Source: Alteromonas halophila
Lineage (GTDB): Bacteria; Pseudomonadota; Gammaproteobacteria; Enterobacterales; Alteromonadaceae
Assembly (NCBI RefSeq): GCF_014651815.1
Contig: NZ_BMXP01000001.1
Span: 592,495-656,494, forward strand
Reading direction: 5' to 3'
Length of the DNA: 64,000 bases
Every line of letters begins with the position of its first letter. The stretch's first letter is position 1. The notes under the pieces were generated by a model that was not told the origin of the DNA, searched no databases, and saw only the letters and a list, made by a program, of their open reading frames with translations. A program made the position numbers and the translations under genes. This document shows positions 49,423 to 58,545 of this stretch, one piece after another.

Positions 49423-50745
49423 ATGAATGTAAGAGTGCCCCGAGAGCATACATCACTGGTGACAATTCCGAACCGCTACGCGTTTATCGACACGGTTGAA
49501 AAATGTGTGGCGCAACATTCATACGCCTCATTAATGCTGGTTGATGTCGTGCGGTTTTCTGATGTAACAACAAGTCTCGGGATCACGGTAGGCGACCAGT
49601 TTTTACTTCAAATTGCCAATCGTATTATCACGTTGTTTGATGAGAACGTTGAGCTGGGACGAATAAGTGGTGATATCTTTGGGCTCATCTTCCCGGGCAA
49701 ATATTCACACAATCAGATGCAGCAAAAGTTTGAGCGGCTGGTTGAGCACTTCAAAACCCCGATGCAGTATGACAATAATGCGTTTATTGCCGATTTTAAC
49801 GTTGGGGTTGTCAGCGGGCGCTGCAAAAATATCAATTTAACGGCCTTTGTGTCGCGCGCGGAAGCTGCGCTTAAGCAAGCCAAAGAAAATAAATATCAGA
49901 ATTTTTCCTTCCTGAGTACTGAAGAGAAGGCCGATACAGGTCGAAGTCTGGCATTGAAAGCCGATCTAACCCGGGCCTTGTCTCACAATGAACTTGAGCT
50001 TTATTTCCAGCCTAAAGTTGACCTGACAAATCTGGAAGTGGTCGGGGCCGAGTGCTTACTTCGCTGGAATCATCCGTTGGATGGCGTACTGTTTCCAGGT
50101 CCGCTCATTGAAGCCGCCGAATCGTACAATATGATGAATGAACTGGCATACTGGACCTTCGAGCAGGCATTCAGAAGTCTTGGCGAACTCGATGCCTGCG
50201 GGTTGCGGCTTACCTTGTCGGTAAATATTTCGCCAACCCAGCTGTATGACAGCCAGTTGATTCCCACACTGGTGCTGCTAAGTAAAAGCTACAGTATTGA
50301 GCTTAACAGAATTGAGCTGGAACTAACCGAAGACGTCGCCCTGTCGAACTCGCTGATGGTGAAAAAGCAATTATTTCAGTTGCGGGCTATGGGGATCAGC
50401 ATCTTGGTGGATGATTTTGGTAAAGGCTACTCTAATCTGGCATATATCCGTGAGCTGGAAATCAATGCGCTTAAAATAGATAAAACGTTCGTGATGTCAC
50501 TAACCGATGGCCAGGTCAACCGGGCCATCATTGAAGCGGCCAGGATCATCGGGCAGGCGAAGGGATGCGAAGTAATCGCCGAGGGCATTGAAACCATTGA
50601 ACAGCTCCATATTTTGCGGGATGTAGGGATTAGCAAAGGGCAGGGCTATCTGTTTTCCCGGGCTGTCCCGCTGAATGAATTTCTGAAACTGGCCACCCGA
50701 GAAATTATTGTTGGCGGCTCCCCACTTCGTAAAGTCAGTAACTAG
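49423..50745 (+). CDS. GGDEF-EAL protein with degenerate GGDEF
   Basis: 440 aa with no membrane segment. The N-terminal cyclase-like domain has SGDIF for GGDEF, so synthesis is unlikely. The C-terminal EAL domain starts with ECLLRW and keeps NISP, ELTED, DDFGKGYSN, ALKIDK, AEGIET and GQGYLFSRA, so c-di-GMP phosphodiesterase activity is plausible. Divergent from betB; nothing links their functions. AAGG is only 2 nt from ATG, so the start is uncertain. Confidence 0.9.
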   Translation: MNVRVPREHTSLVTIPNRYAFIDTVEKCVAQHSYASLMLVDVVRFSDVTTSLGITVGDQFLLQIANRIITLFDENVELGRISGDIFGLIFPGKYSHNQMQQKFERLVEHFKTPMQYDNNAFIADFNVGVVSGRCKNINLTAFVSRAEAALKQAKENKYQNFSFLSTEEKADTGRSLALKADLTRALSHNELELYFQPKVDLTNLEVVGAECLLRWNHPLDGVLFPGPLIEAAESYNMMNELAYWTFEQAFRSLGELDACGLRLTLSVNISPTQLYDSQLIPTLVLLSKSYSIELNRIELELTEDVALSNSLMVKKQLFQLRAMGISILVDDFGKGYSNLAYIRELEINALKIDKTFVMSLTDGQVNRAIIEAARIIGQAKGCEVIAEGIETIEQLHILRDVGISKGQGYLFSRAVPLNEFLKLATREIIVGGSPLRKVSN

Positions 50746-50838
50746 CCGAGCTGCGGCTGCGCAGATAAACGAAGAATTTTGCATTCTCTCTGACCGGCGG
50801 TAGACTTACTCCCCATCGTAATAGCAAAAAGAAATACC

Positions 50839-51879
50839 ATGACAGCTAACCCTATAAAGGACGGTGAGTTTCTTCACCAGTCTCGCCGCGCCCCTGACTC
50901 ACTTGAGGCCATCTCCCCGTTTACACTGAGTAACCAAACCCGCGTAAGTATAGACGCGCCCGGCATTATCCGCTTTGATCCGCCCGCTCAGCAGCATGCA
51001 GGCAAATACGTTGTGCTCTCATGTGGTGTGCACGGAAATGAAACCGCGCCTATCGAGATATGTGATGATCTGGTCCGTGATATCCTGCTAGAGCGCCTGA
51101 CGCTTCGCCACTCGGTATTGTTCTTATTCGGTAACCTGCCAGCGATGGATATCGCAGAGCGCTTTGTAGAAGAAAACATGAACCGGCTGTTTAGCGGCGC
51201 GCATTCTGAAGGCGAGGGGTGTGTGAATGCTGAGCGTCAGCGCGCGAAGCAACTGGAAGCGGCAGTGAGCGATTTTTTCGCTGACGCGCCAGACCATAGC
51301 ACGCGTCTGCACTATGATTTGCACACGGCGATCCGCGCGTCAAAAAATGAAAAGTTTGCGGTATACCCATACCTTCATGGCAGGCCACACAGTCTTGGTC
51401 AGCTAGGCTTTCTGGCCGCCTGTGGCGTGAAAACGATTCTGTTATCGGAAAGTCCGACCACCACCTTCAGTTATTATTCATCGCATGTCCACAACGCACA
51501 TGCCTTTACTGTCGAACTTGGCAAGGTCAGACCGTTCGGACAAAACGACATGACACGCTTTGCCGATGCACGTAAGGCCATTACCCGGCTTACCAGCGAG
51601 GAAGACTACGCGCCTCAGGTAGCGCCGGAAACACTGGATATTTACCGTGTGAACCAGGTCATCAACCGCCAGCAGGAAGCGTTTGAACTGCATTTTGACG
51701 ACGATACCCCTAATTTCACTGATTACGCTAAAGGCACGGTACTGGCGTCAGAGCCTGGCAGACAGTACGAGGCGCAGCAGGACGGTGAGGCAATTGTATT
51801 TCCTAATGCCAGGGTAGCTATTGGACAACGGGCGTTGCTAACGGTAGTGCCTACCACCCTTGAGCATACTGATGTTTAA
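50839..51879 (+). CDS. astE: Succinylglutamate desuccinylase
   Basis: The last step of the arginine succinyltransferase pathway, releasing glutamate and succinate. 346 aa zinc carboxypeptidase-like: HGNETAPIEI ligands near 66, ENMNRLFSG near 115, and DLHTAIR near 157. The other ast genes are not here. It overlaps the HIT gene by 8 bp. Confidence 0.93.
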   Translation: MTANPIKDGEFLHQSRRAPDSLEAISPFTLSNQTRVSIDAPGIIRFDPPAQQHAGKYVVLSCGVHGNETAPIEICDDLVRDILLERLTLRHSVLFLFGNLPAMDIAERFVEENMNRLFSGAHSEGEGCVNAERQRAKQLEAAVSDFFADAPDHSTRLHYDLHTAIRASKNEKFAVYPYLHGRPHSLGQLGFLAACGVKTILLSESPTTTFSYYSSHVHNAHAFTVELGKVRPFGQNDMTRFADARKAITRLTSEEDYAPQVAPETLDIYRVNQVINRQQEAFELHFDDDTPNFTDYAKGTVLASEPGRQYEAQQDGEAIVFPNARVAIGQRALLTVVPTTLEHTDV

Positions 51880-52276
51880 ACTTGATGCGCGCTTAAGAAA
51901 TGATACCTTTCCGGTCGGCGATCTGCCGCTTTGCAGTGTATTGCTAATGAACGATGCGCAGTTTCCCTGGGTGATCCTGGTGCCACGACGCGCTGAGGTT
52001 TATGATTTAATCGATTTGTCGGACGAAGACAGACGCGTTTTTCAGCAAGAGTCTGATCAACTAAGTCAGGTATTGCGAAAGCTGTTTTCGCCACATAAAC
52101 TGAATGTGGCAGCACTGGGGAACGTTGTCGCGCAACTGCATGTTCATCACATCGCCCGGTTTACCGATGACTGTGCATGGCCACACCCTGTGTGGGGACG
52201 CCAGCCAGCCCAGGCCTACACCCAATCCCAGGCGGATAAGCACCTAGCAGCACTCAAAGCAGCGCTGGAACTGTGA
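51872..52276 (+). CDS. HIT-domain protein
   Basis: 134 aa with the histidine triad variant QLHVHHIARF near 92; family members hydrolyse nucleotide phosphoramidates or diadenosine polyphosphates. ATG 51872 overlaps the astE stop, suggesting coupling. Confidence 0.88.
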   Translation: MFKLDARLRNDTFPVGDLPLCSVLLMNDAQFPWVILVPRRAEVYDLIDLSDEDRRVFQQESDQLSQVLRKLFSPHKLNVAALGNVVAQLHVHHIARFTDDCAWPHPVWGRQPAQAYTQSQADKHLAALKAALEL

Positions 52277-52301
52277 TAAATAACCTACAAGGAATAGCAT
52301 T

Positions 52302-52622
52302 ATGATCCTGACAACCACACCCTCGGTGGAAGGACAGTCAATTGAACAGTATTGTGGCATTGTGATTGGTGAGGCTGTAATGGGGGCCAATCTGTTTAAA
52401 GATATGTTTGCCTCGATTCGTGACATTGTCGGTGGCCGCTCTGGTTCGTACGAAGACGAGCTTACCCGGGCCCGCAAAATGGCTTTCGCTGAACTGGAGC
52501 AGGAAGCGCGGAATATGGGCGCCAATGCGGTCGTGGGAATTGATATCGACTACGAAGTGATTGGTGAAAAAGGCAGTATGCTGATGGTCAGTATCAGTGG
52601 TACGGCAGTGAAGCTGAGCTAA
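52302..52622 (+). CDS. YbjQ-family (UPF0145) protein
   Basis: 106 aa matching the family throughout: [51 protein letters not shown]. The family forms a pentameric fold; function unknown. Starts 25 bp after the HIT gene. Confidence 0.92.
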   Translation: MILTTTPSVEGQSIEQYCGIVIGEAVMGANLFKDMFASIRDIVGGRSGSYEDELTRARKMAFAELEQEARNMGANAVVGIDIDYEVIGEKGSMLMVSISGTAVKLS

Positions 52623-52623
52623 A

Positions 52624-52959
52624 ATGCAGGACGTCAGTCACTACATTGAAGGTCAGCCTGAAGATCGCAGGCTGGTCTTACGGCAACTGGTTGAATTAAT
52701 TGAAGCGCAGGCTCCTGATGTCAGCGTCAGTATGAAATACAAGATGCCCACATTCGAACGGGAGGGTCACTGGATAGCGGTTGGCAATCTGAAACACTGC
52801 ATAGCCTTGTATACCCGTGAACCGGCACATATTGCTGAATTTAAACGCAAACATCCGAAAGTAAAAACCGGCGAGGGCTGTATCAACTTCACCCGGATGG
52901 ACAGTATTCCCTATAAAGATTTGGAGACGGTCATTGATAATGCACTGGCACTGCACTAG
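52624..52959 (+). CDS. DUF1801-family protein
   Basis: 111 aa with the DUF1801 pattern MKYKMPTFEREGHWIAVGN and KHCIALYTRE, the fold of YdhG-like proteins sometimes called iron chaperones. It starts 1 bp after the ybjQ-like stop. Confidence 0.85.
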   Translation: MQDVSHYIEGQPEDRRLVLRQLVELIEAQAPDVSVSMKYKMPTFEREGHWIAVGNLKHCIALYTREPAHIAEFKRKHPKVKTGEGCINFTRMDSIPYKDLETVIDNALALH

Positions 52960-53011
52960 CTGCTAGTCACTGACCCCAAGTCTGCAACAGTCCTGACGGC
53001 CAACGAGGCAG

Positions 53012-53185
53012 TCACCACTTGTCGTCTTCATCGTCGTCAAAATTGGCGTTATTGTCTTTTATTTTGCTGCCATCTTTGTTGCGGGTGGGCAATTTAAAAT
53101 TCGCGCTGTCTCTCAGTAGCAGCAGGTTTCCAACGATAATTCCCAGTACAATCGCCACAATGGCGATGATCCAGATAATGTCCAT
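53012..53185 (-). CDS. DUF2897 small membrane protein
   Basis: 57 aa starting [15 protein letters not shown], a single N-terminal membrane segment, then a KLPTRNKDGSK stretch and an acidic DDDEDDKW tail. It overlaps the vanY-like stop by one base (TGATG), indicating translational coupling. Function unknown. Confidence 0.85.
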   Translation of the reverse strand: MDIIWIIAIVAIVLGIIVGNLLLLRDSANFKLPTRNKDGSKIKDNNANFDDDEDDKW

Positions 53186-53856
53186 CAGCGTCCCTTATTC
53201 AGTACGTAACGCTCAAAAAGTCTTTCAAAGTCGTCAAGAATCACCGATTTACCGGCAATCTCCACATCTTCAATATACGCCCTTAGCGTGTCACAGTTCA
53301 CTGCGCTCTCGAACTGACGGGCCGTCGCGGTATGACTTAAATGCCATAATTCCCGGGCTACACCGCCGCGATAGTCAAGATAAGGCCTGGCAAACCCAAA
53401 GCGACCGGCATATTCAGTTAACCAGCTGGCTAACTCAGCGCAGGGGCCGTCATTGCAATATTCGTCATTGACCAGCGAGAAGCTTCCCGCCCAGGCCTCG
53501 ACGCTGGCTTTGTCATACACATCAATATCGCTGCCCCAATGATGACGGCTACCGCCGGGTAGCGCTGAAAAGGTCAGGATGGCATGCAGTTTTTCGGTGT
53601 CGGATAAGCGTTCAGGATCGAGCCGGTTGCCCCTGGCATCATACAGCGGCCGTTCCCCGTGCCATTTTCGGTTCCAGATTGCCAGCTGACGTTCAAAACT
53701 GCGAAACCCACTGACCAGCTGACAGTCAACCCCATCCTCTGCTGCCGCCTGTTGCATAGCAATAAAAGGCCCGGCTGTATCAGCGTGGATACGCTGACCC
53801 TCACCGACATCCACCAGCGCAGGATTATCGACACCTAGCCACTGCAATGCTCTCAT
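53185..53856 (-). CDS. M15 D-alanyl-D-alanine carboxypeptidase (VanY-like)
   Basis: 223 aa zinc peptidase: SGFRSFERQ near 49, metal motif [13 protein letters not shown] near 103-115 and ELWHLSH near 178. No signal peptide is evident, so it may act on cytoplasmic muropeptides as an LD/DD-carboxypeptidase. Start overlaps the dapE stop by 4 bp. Confidence 0.88.
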   Translation of the reverse strand: MRALQWLGVDNPALVDVGEGQRIHADTAGPFIAMQQAAAEDGVDCQLVSGFRSFERQLAIWNRKWHGERPLYDARGNRLDPERLSDTEKLHAILTFSALPGGSRHHWGSDIDVYDKASVEAWAGSFSLVNDEYCNDGPCAELASWLTEYAGRFGFARPYLDYRGGVARELWHLSHTATARQFESAVNCDTLRAYIEDVEIAGKSVILDDFERLFERYVLNKGR

Positions 53857-54980
53857 GCAAGCAACTCTCTTAAGGTATGGTAGTACATGTCAGTAAGCGC
53901 GATCAGGTCGTCCATTCGCACACACTCATCCACCTTGTGAATGGTGGCATTCACGGGGCCAAGCTCCACCACCTGAGCACCGGTAGGCGCAATAAAACGG
54001 CCATCGGAGGTCCCGCCAGCCGTCGATAACGTTGTCGCCTGTCCCGACACGCTTTGAATTGCCTTTTCTACTGCATCTACCAGATCACCACTGTCCGTCA
54101 GGAAGGGCTGACCGTTATGTGTCCAGGTAATGTCATAGTCCAGTTGATGTTGGTTCAGGATAGCCTCAACACGGTCAATCAGCATGTGATCGGTCACCTG
54201 CGTTGAAAAGCGAAAGTTGAAACAGACCTCAAGCGTACCGGGGATCACATTCCCGGCACCTGTACCGGCATGGATATTGGAAATCTGAAAACTGGTAGGC
54301 GGGAAAAACGCATTTCCTTCATCCCAGTGTGTGTCGGCCAGCTCAGCCAGTGCGGCGGCTGCTTCGTGTACCGGGTTACTGGCCAGGTGCGGGTAGGCGA
54401 CATGCCCCTGCACTCCTTTTACCGTTAAGTCACCGGTCAGCGAGCCGCGCCGGCCATTTTTTACCACATCGCCAACACGCTGGGTGCTGGATGGTTCACC
54501 GACGATACACCAGTCAATTTTTTCATTGCGCGCTTCCAGTGTATCAACCACACGCGTTGTGCCATTAATGAAAGGGCCTTCCTCATCGCTGGTAATAAGA
54601 AACGCAATGCTACCTTTGTGGTCGGGGTAGTCCTTCACAAATCGCTGAGTGGCAACAAGCATTGCAGCAAGACTGCCTTTCATATCAGCTGCACCGCGGC
54701 CATGCAGGTAGCCATCGACTTCTGTGGCGGTAAAAGGCGGCGTCTTCCATGCTGCCTCAGGACCACTTGGCACGACATCGGTATGACCGGCGAAACAAAA
54801 TAATGGACCTTGCTGGTTTCGCCGGGCCCATAAATTGGTGGTGTCTTCAAATACCAGTGTTTCGTTGGAAAACCCCAGTTCCTGCAGCCAGTCCTGCATC
54901 ATCTGCTGACAGCCGGCGTCATCGGGCGTCACAGAGCGGCGGTTTATCAGCGCCTTGGCCAGTTCAATGACATCAGTCAT
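53853..54980 (-). CDS. dapE: Succinyl-diaminopimelate desuccinylase
   Basis: Makes LL-diaminopimelate for lysine and peptidoglycan. 375 aa, equal to E. coli. Zinc ligands in FAGHTDVVP near 67 and [10 protein letters not shown] near 98; catalytic Glu in ITSDEEGPF near 133; C-terminal His in [11 protein letters not shown] 54980 overlaps yffB by 8 bp. Confidence 0.97.
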   Translation of the reverse strand: MTDVIELAKALINRRSVTPDDAGCQQMMQDWLQELGFSNETLVFEDTTNLWARRNQQGPLFCFAGHTDVVPSGPEAAWKTPPFTATEVDGYLHGRGAADMKGSLAAMLVATQRFVKDYPDHKGSIAFLITSDEEGPFINGTTRVVDTLEARNEKIDWCIVGEPSSTQRVGDVVKNGRRGSLTGDLTVKGVQGHVAYPHLASNPVHEAAAALAELADTHWDEGNAFFPPTSFQISNIHAGTGAGNVIPGTLEVCFNFRFSTQVTDHMLIDRVEAILNQHQLDYDITWTHNGQPFLTDSGDLVDAVEKAIQSVSGQATTLSTAGGTSDGRFIAPTGAQVVELGPVNATIHKVDECVRMDDLIALTDMYYHTLRELLA

Positions 54981-55326
54981 GGGTAAAAATCGCCGCGTAG
55001 TTGTCGGCTTTAAAGCCAACATAGACATTGCCGTTATGTTCCAGTACGGGGCGCTTTATCATTGCCGGGTAGGCCAGCATCAATCCCAGCGCTTTCGGCT
55101 CGTCCAGCGAGGCTTTGTCGGCCTCATCAAGCTGGCGGTATGTGGTTCCCCGTTTATTCAGCAGCGTTTCCCAGCCTACTGTCGCGGCCGTGTCCGCCAG
55201 CCACGCTTCTGCTATCCCGTCTTTGCGAAAGTCGTGAAACACGAAGTCAATGTCATTATCATTAAGCCATTTTTTAGCCTTTTTGATGGTGTCGCAATTG
55301 GCTATTCCGTAGAGGGTTGTGGTCAT
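54973..55326 (-). CDS. yffB: ArsC/Spx-family protein YffB
   Basis: 117 aa thioredoxin-fold protein with a single Cys in [15 protein letters not shown] (near 11) and the [11 protein letters not shown] arginine loop. Precedes dapE as in E. coli. A glutathione-dependent reductase role is proposed for the family; substrate unknown. Confidence 0.92.
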   Translation of the reverse strand: MTTTLYGIANCDTIKKAKKWLNDNDIDFVFHDFRKDGIAEAWLADTAATVGWETLLNKRGTTYRQLDEADKASLDEPKALGLMLAYPAMIKRPVLEHNGNVYVGFKADNYAAIFTHD

Positions 55327-55478
55327 ACTCGTTTTCGCATTGATGATTTACTAAAGTGCTGCTAAGTCTATCTGCTGGTGTGGTCTGATGCAAAACATCA
55401 CCGACTGTGGTGAGCCATGCAGGCGAACGTTGCGTAAGCATCGGCACACGCAATTAATAAACGCTCACTTAACGAGCG

Positions 55479-55493
55479 CTACGCGTGGCGTAG
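55479..55493. promoter_or_regulatory. 15-bp inverted repeat upstream of osmC-like gene
   Basis: CTACGCgtgGCGTAG is a perfect palindrome 34 bp before the ATG at 55527; AGGAG precedes that ATG. Possible operator. Confidence 0.4.
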
Positions 55494-55526
55494 ACCTCAT
55501 ACATTGACCAATGATAAGGAGTCATT

Positions 55527-55958
55527 ATGGCTATTGTGAAGACTGCCTCAGCAAGCTACTCACCACTGGGGAAAAACGGGCAGGGACATGTCAGCCTGGC
55601 AAGCGGCGCACTGTCAAATCAGCCTTACGGGTTCAATACCCGGTTTGAAGATAAAGCGGGGACCAACCCCGAGGAGTTAATTGCGGGGGCCCATGCCAGT
55701 TGCTTTGCGATGGCGCTGTCATTTGCACTGGAAGGCGCAGGATTTGATGCCGGCGAGCTGAATGTTGATGCAGCGGTCACCCTGGTCGAAGACGGCGAAG
55801 GCTTCAAAGTGAGTGCATCGGCGCTGACACTGGATGCCAAAGTGGTCGGTATTGATGAAGATAAATTTAAAGACATTGCAGAAGGCGCAAAAGCTAACTG
55901 CCCCATCTCTAAACTGTTAGATGCTGATATCTCGCTGGAATATACGCTGACGGCGTAA
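55527..55958 (+). CDS. osmC: OsmC-family peroxidase
   Basis: 143 aa thiol peroxidase for organic hydroperoxides. Reactive cysteines lie in HASCFAM (near 58) and KANCPISK (near 123), with the OsmC-subtype start PLGKNGQGHVSL and TNPEELIAGAH. Monocistronic; it ends at a hairpin facing the EIIA-like gene. Confidence 0.93.
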   Translation: MAIVKTASASYSPLGKNGQGHVSLASGALSNQPYGFNTRFEDKAGTNPEELIAGAHASCFAMALSFALEGAGFDAGELNVDAAVTLVEDGEGFKVSASALTLDAKVVGIDEDKFKDIAEGAKANCPISKLLDADISLEYTLTA

Positions 55959-55968
55959 CGAACGGCAA

Positions 55969-55988
55969 CAAGGGCCGCGAGGCCCTTG
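55969..55988. terminator. Hairpin between osmC and EIIA-like gene
   Basis: CAAGGGCC, loop GCGA, GGCCCTTG; perfect 8-bp stem between convergent genes, overlapping the edge of neither frame, no long T run. Confidence 0.6.
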
Positions 55989-55989
55989 C

Positions 55990-56496
55990 TCAGACATACA
56001 CGGTCATTAACGGATCATCCATTGCCCGGCAATGATGCAACGATGTTGGAACGATAGCGCTCAATTTGCTGCTGTTAAGAACAGTAACAAGACAAATGGT
56101 GTCTATACCATTTTGCTTCAGAAAAGGCGGCGACACCTGAAATAAGGTCTGCCCTTTTTTCACTTTCTGGTTTTTGGAGACCAGAAACTCACATCGCTCT
56201 CCCATGAGGGCGTGGACGTTAATGCCAACCTGAATGCGGAAAAGTAAGCCATTGTTAGCCTGAACAACTATCGAGTAGTCAAGCGCATCACAGCGTAAGA
56301 CTTTGCAGGACAGTGGTGACGCAATCAGGCTGGATGAGGTCTTAAGCGCATACCCGTGCCCCCACACACCACTGCTTAAAACAGGATCGCTGAGAGTATT
56401 CAGTGAAACAGGCTTACCACTGACAGGACAGGGGATCGCCACGTTACGCTTTGCCTGCTCAGGCTCACTGTCGGCAACAAAAAAAAGTGCGGTCAT
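55990..56496 (-). CDS. EIIA-Glc-like protein lacking both active-site histidines
   Basis: 168 aa. The order of blocks matches PTS glucose EIIA (Crr): PVSGKPVSL, DPVLSSGVWGHGYALKTSS, IASPLSC, NNGLLFRIQVGIN, LMGERCEFLVSKNQKVKKGQ. In Crr the phospho-accepting His is in LFVHFGID; here Gln occupies it, and the supporting His before it is also gone. It is thus unlikely to carry phosphate and may be a binding or regulatory paralogue. ATG 56496 overlaps the end of the upstream ACT gene. Confidence 0.72.
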   Translation of the reverse strand: MTALFFVADSEPEQAKRNVAIPCPVSGKPVSLNTLSDPVLSSGVWGHGYALKTSSSLIASPLSCKVLRCDALDYSIVVQANNGLLFRIQVGINVHALMGERCEFLVSKNQKVKKGQTLFQVSPPFLKQNGIDTICLVTVLNSSKLSAIVPTSLHHCRAMDDPLMTVYV

Positions 56497-56884
56497 AATT
56501 CTGGTTCTGTGACGGTGTAGCCAGCCGCCTTAAGTGCCGTAATGGCATCTTTTAACTTGCTGTTCTTCATTAAAAAAAGTCGGTATCAAACGTTGATACG
56601 ACAAAAATTGACACTTTGGCTTTAGCCAGCACAGCGCCAATCTGCGCCATAATTCCTACCATCGACAAGTGGAATGGCCCGATTATCTCAAGCGCACGCC
56701 AGTTAGTGTCGGAGTCAAGCGAGGCCACCTCCACATCCGATGGGACAACAATAGATAATTCTTCCGGGGTTCTGCCGATAAAAAAACGGGAGCAGGCCAG
56801 AACTGACGCTGGGATCCCGTCGTCGGGATCCATGCTGTGTATACTGAAACTTTGGGGGAGCACTGCCAGCGTCTGCTTGGGCAT
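56493..56884 (-). pseudogene. ACT-domain amino-acid-binding protein with seven-T frameshift
   Basis: The intact part (56570-56884) ends STFDTDFF then stop. Its family normally continues VSTFDTDYIL with about 25 more residues. Reading on after adding one T to the seven-T run (A7 at 56572-56578) gives LMKNSKLKDAITALKAAGY to a TGA at 56493, whose ATGA overlaps the EIIA-like start. The lost part is thus still present. It may be a recent inactivation, a sequencing error or slippage-controlled gene. N-terminal PEELSIVVPSDVEV and WRALEIIGPF identify the ACT_7/CASTOR-like fold. Confidence 0.75.
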
Positions 56885-57163
56885 GGGGTTACCTGTATCA
56901 ATTTCTACTCTGTATGCATTAAATCATTAAGTGCCAGACAAGGCTACGCTGTTATCCACGTATTCTGTGGATAAGTTTGTTGAGTAGTTTGGGGACTTCT
57001 TTTATCTTGCTGATTTGATTGAATTAATCGATTTGGTTAAACAATGGGCAACGCAGAAAAATGCGCTGGGGAGGCATTTTTATACGTCGCTGTCCAGTCA
57101 TAAACAGTACCGGGTGTGACGTAATTAATGATACAGGGGGATGTCGTTGGGGGGAGGGGAAAA
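56885..57163. other. Intergenic region with no gene
   Basis: No frame looks coding. It holds an inverted pair of DnaA-box-like sequences (listed separately) and a G-rich tract GGGGGGAGGGG near 57150, before the hpd terminator. Confidence 0.5.
56952..56974. promoter_or_regulatory. Inverted pair of DnaA-box-like sites
   Basis: TTATCCAC (56952-56959) and GTGGATAA (56967-56974) form a perfect inverted repeat with a 7-nt spacer. The right one, extended to TGTGGATAA, is a perfect inverse DnaA box; the left has one mismatch. Confidence 0.55.
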
Positions 57164-57190
57164 GCAGGTGGCTACGCGGTAACCACCTGC
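57160..57190 (-). terminator. Intrinsic terminator of hpd
   Basis: On the minus strand GCAGGTGG and CCACCTGC pair (57164-57190) followed by TTTTCCCC, 7 nt after the hpd stop. Confidence 0.82.
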
Positions 57191-57197
57191 TATTACA

Positions 57198-58280
57198 TTA
57201 GGCTTCTTCGCGTTTAAGTGAGCCGCGTTTAACCTGATCACGTTCGATCGATTCAAACAGTGCCTTAAAGTTACCTTCTCCGAAACCTTCGTCCTGTTTA
57301 CGCTGAATAAATTCAAAGAAAACCGGTCCAAATACAGTTTCTGAGAATATTTGCAGCAACAGACGCGGTTCGCCGCCTTCCGTAGTGCCATCTAACAGAA
57401 TACCGCGCTGCTTGAGCTCATCCACAGGCTCACCATGTCCCGGCAGGCGCTCTTCAAGCATCTGATAGTAGGTTTCCGGTGGTGCTGTCATAAATTTCAT
57501 GCCGCGCGCTTTGAGTTTGTCCAGACAACTGATTAGATCATCGCAGGAAAAGGCGATGTGCTGGATCCCTTCACCGTTGTACTGCATCAGAAATTCTTCA
57601 ATCTGACCGCCGCCACCAACGGCTTCTTCGTTCAGGGGAATACGGATCTTACCATCCGGTGCGGTCATGGCTTTTGATAACAGACCCGTGTATTCACCTT
57701 TGATATCGAAGTAACGAATTTCACGGAAGTTAAACAGCTTCTCGTAAAAATTCGCCCAGTAGTCCATGCGACCGCGATAGACATTGTGTGTAAGGTGATC
57801 AAGCGTGTGGAAACCACAGCCTTCAGGGTGACGGTCAACGCCTTCAATCCACTCAAAGTCGATGTCATAGATGGTGTTTTCGCCTTTATAACGGTCAATC
57901 ATATATAGCATGGCGCCGCCAATGCCTTTAATTGCCGGTAGTTTCAGCTCCATTGGGCCAGTGTAGGTATCCATAGGCTGAGCGCCGCGTGACAATACCT
58001 CTTTATAGGCTTTCTGCGCATCTTTGACTCTGAACGCCATACCACATGCTGAAGGGCCATGCTCTTCGGCATAATACTGGGCGTGGCAATTTTTTTCGTA
58101 GTTACTCAACAGGTTAATATCGCCCTGACGCCAAAGTTCAACGTCTTTCGATTTATGACGGGCTACCTTGGTGAACCCCATTGCTTCAAACATGGGCTCC
58201 AGAATGCCTTTTTCAGGCGCAGTGAATTCCAGAAACTCAAAGCCATCCAGGCCAATCGGATTTTCAAATAAGTCTGCCAT
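57198..58280 (-). CDS. hpd: 4-hydroxyphenylpyruvate dioxygenase
   Basis: Converts 4-hydroxyphenylpyruvate to homogentisate in tyrosine catabolism. 360 aa with Fe ligands in [12 protein letters not shown] (near 165), [11 protein letters not shown] (near 244) and FFEFIQRK (near 324). Same strand as hmgA, 265 bp apart, so separately transcribed; a TyrR box and an inverted repeat lie upstream. Confidence 0.97.
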   Translation of the reverse strand: MADLFENPIGLDGFEFLEFTAPEKGILEPMFEAMGFTKVARHKSKDVELWRQGDINLLSNYEKNCHAQYYAEEHGPSACGMAFRVKDAQKAYKEVLSRGAQPMDTYTGPMELKLPAIKGIGGAMLYMIDRYKGENTIYDIDFEWIEGVDRHPEGCGFHTLDHLTHNVYRGRMDYWANFYEKLFNFREIRYFDIKGEYTGLLSKAMTAPDGKIRIPLNEEAVGGGGQIEEFLMQYNGEGIQHIAFSCDDLISCLDKLKARGMKFMTAPPETYYQMLEERLPGHGEPVDELKQRGILLDGTTEGGEPRLLLQIFSETVFGPVFFEFIQRKQDEGFGEGNFKALFESIERDQVKRGSLKREEA

Positions 58281-58351
58281 AACAATTCTTTCTCATTCAC
58301 AGTTAATCAATGGATGCCCTGATTTTAGAGAGCAGGGCACGGGGAAGGCAA

Positions 58352-58380
58352 CAGCGTGTTTACAACCATGCAACACGCTG
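58352..58380. promoter_or_regulatory. 9-bp inverted repeat upstream of hpd
   Basis: CAGCGTGTT and AACACGCTG with an 11-nt spacer, 72-100 bp before the hpd ATG. A second-regulator operator or RNA stem; the 3' part reaches the TyrR-like box. Confidence 0.5.
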
Positions 58381-58392
58381 CCATGTAAAACC

Positions 58393-58410
58393 TGTAAAGA
58401 AACCTTTATA
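58393..58410. promoter_or_regulatory. TyrR-box-like site upstream of hpd
   Basis: TGTAAAGAAACCTTTATA: TGTAAA-N6-TTTACA consensus with a single mismatch, about 115 bp upstream of the ATG. TyrR/PhhR regulators control tyrosine catabolism in many proteobacteria. Confidence 0.6.
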
Positions 58411-58545
58411 GGTGATGCGGTGAGGCACGCAATGTTGCCCCAAAAGTCGCATAACTATATGAAAAGTAATATTTTAAAAAATAACGCAGGACGCACAGTG
58501 GCTGTTCACAAAACGCTACGCCAGCCACTGTCCGTCACGCTGCAA

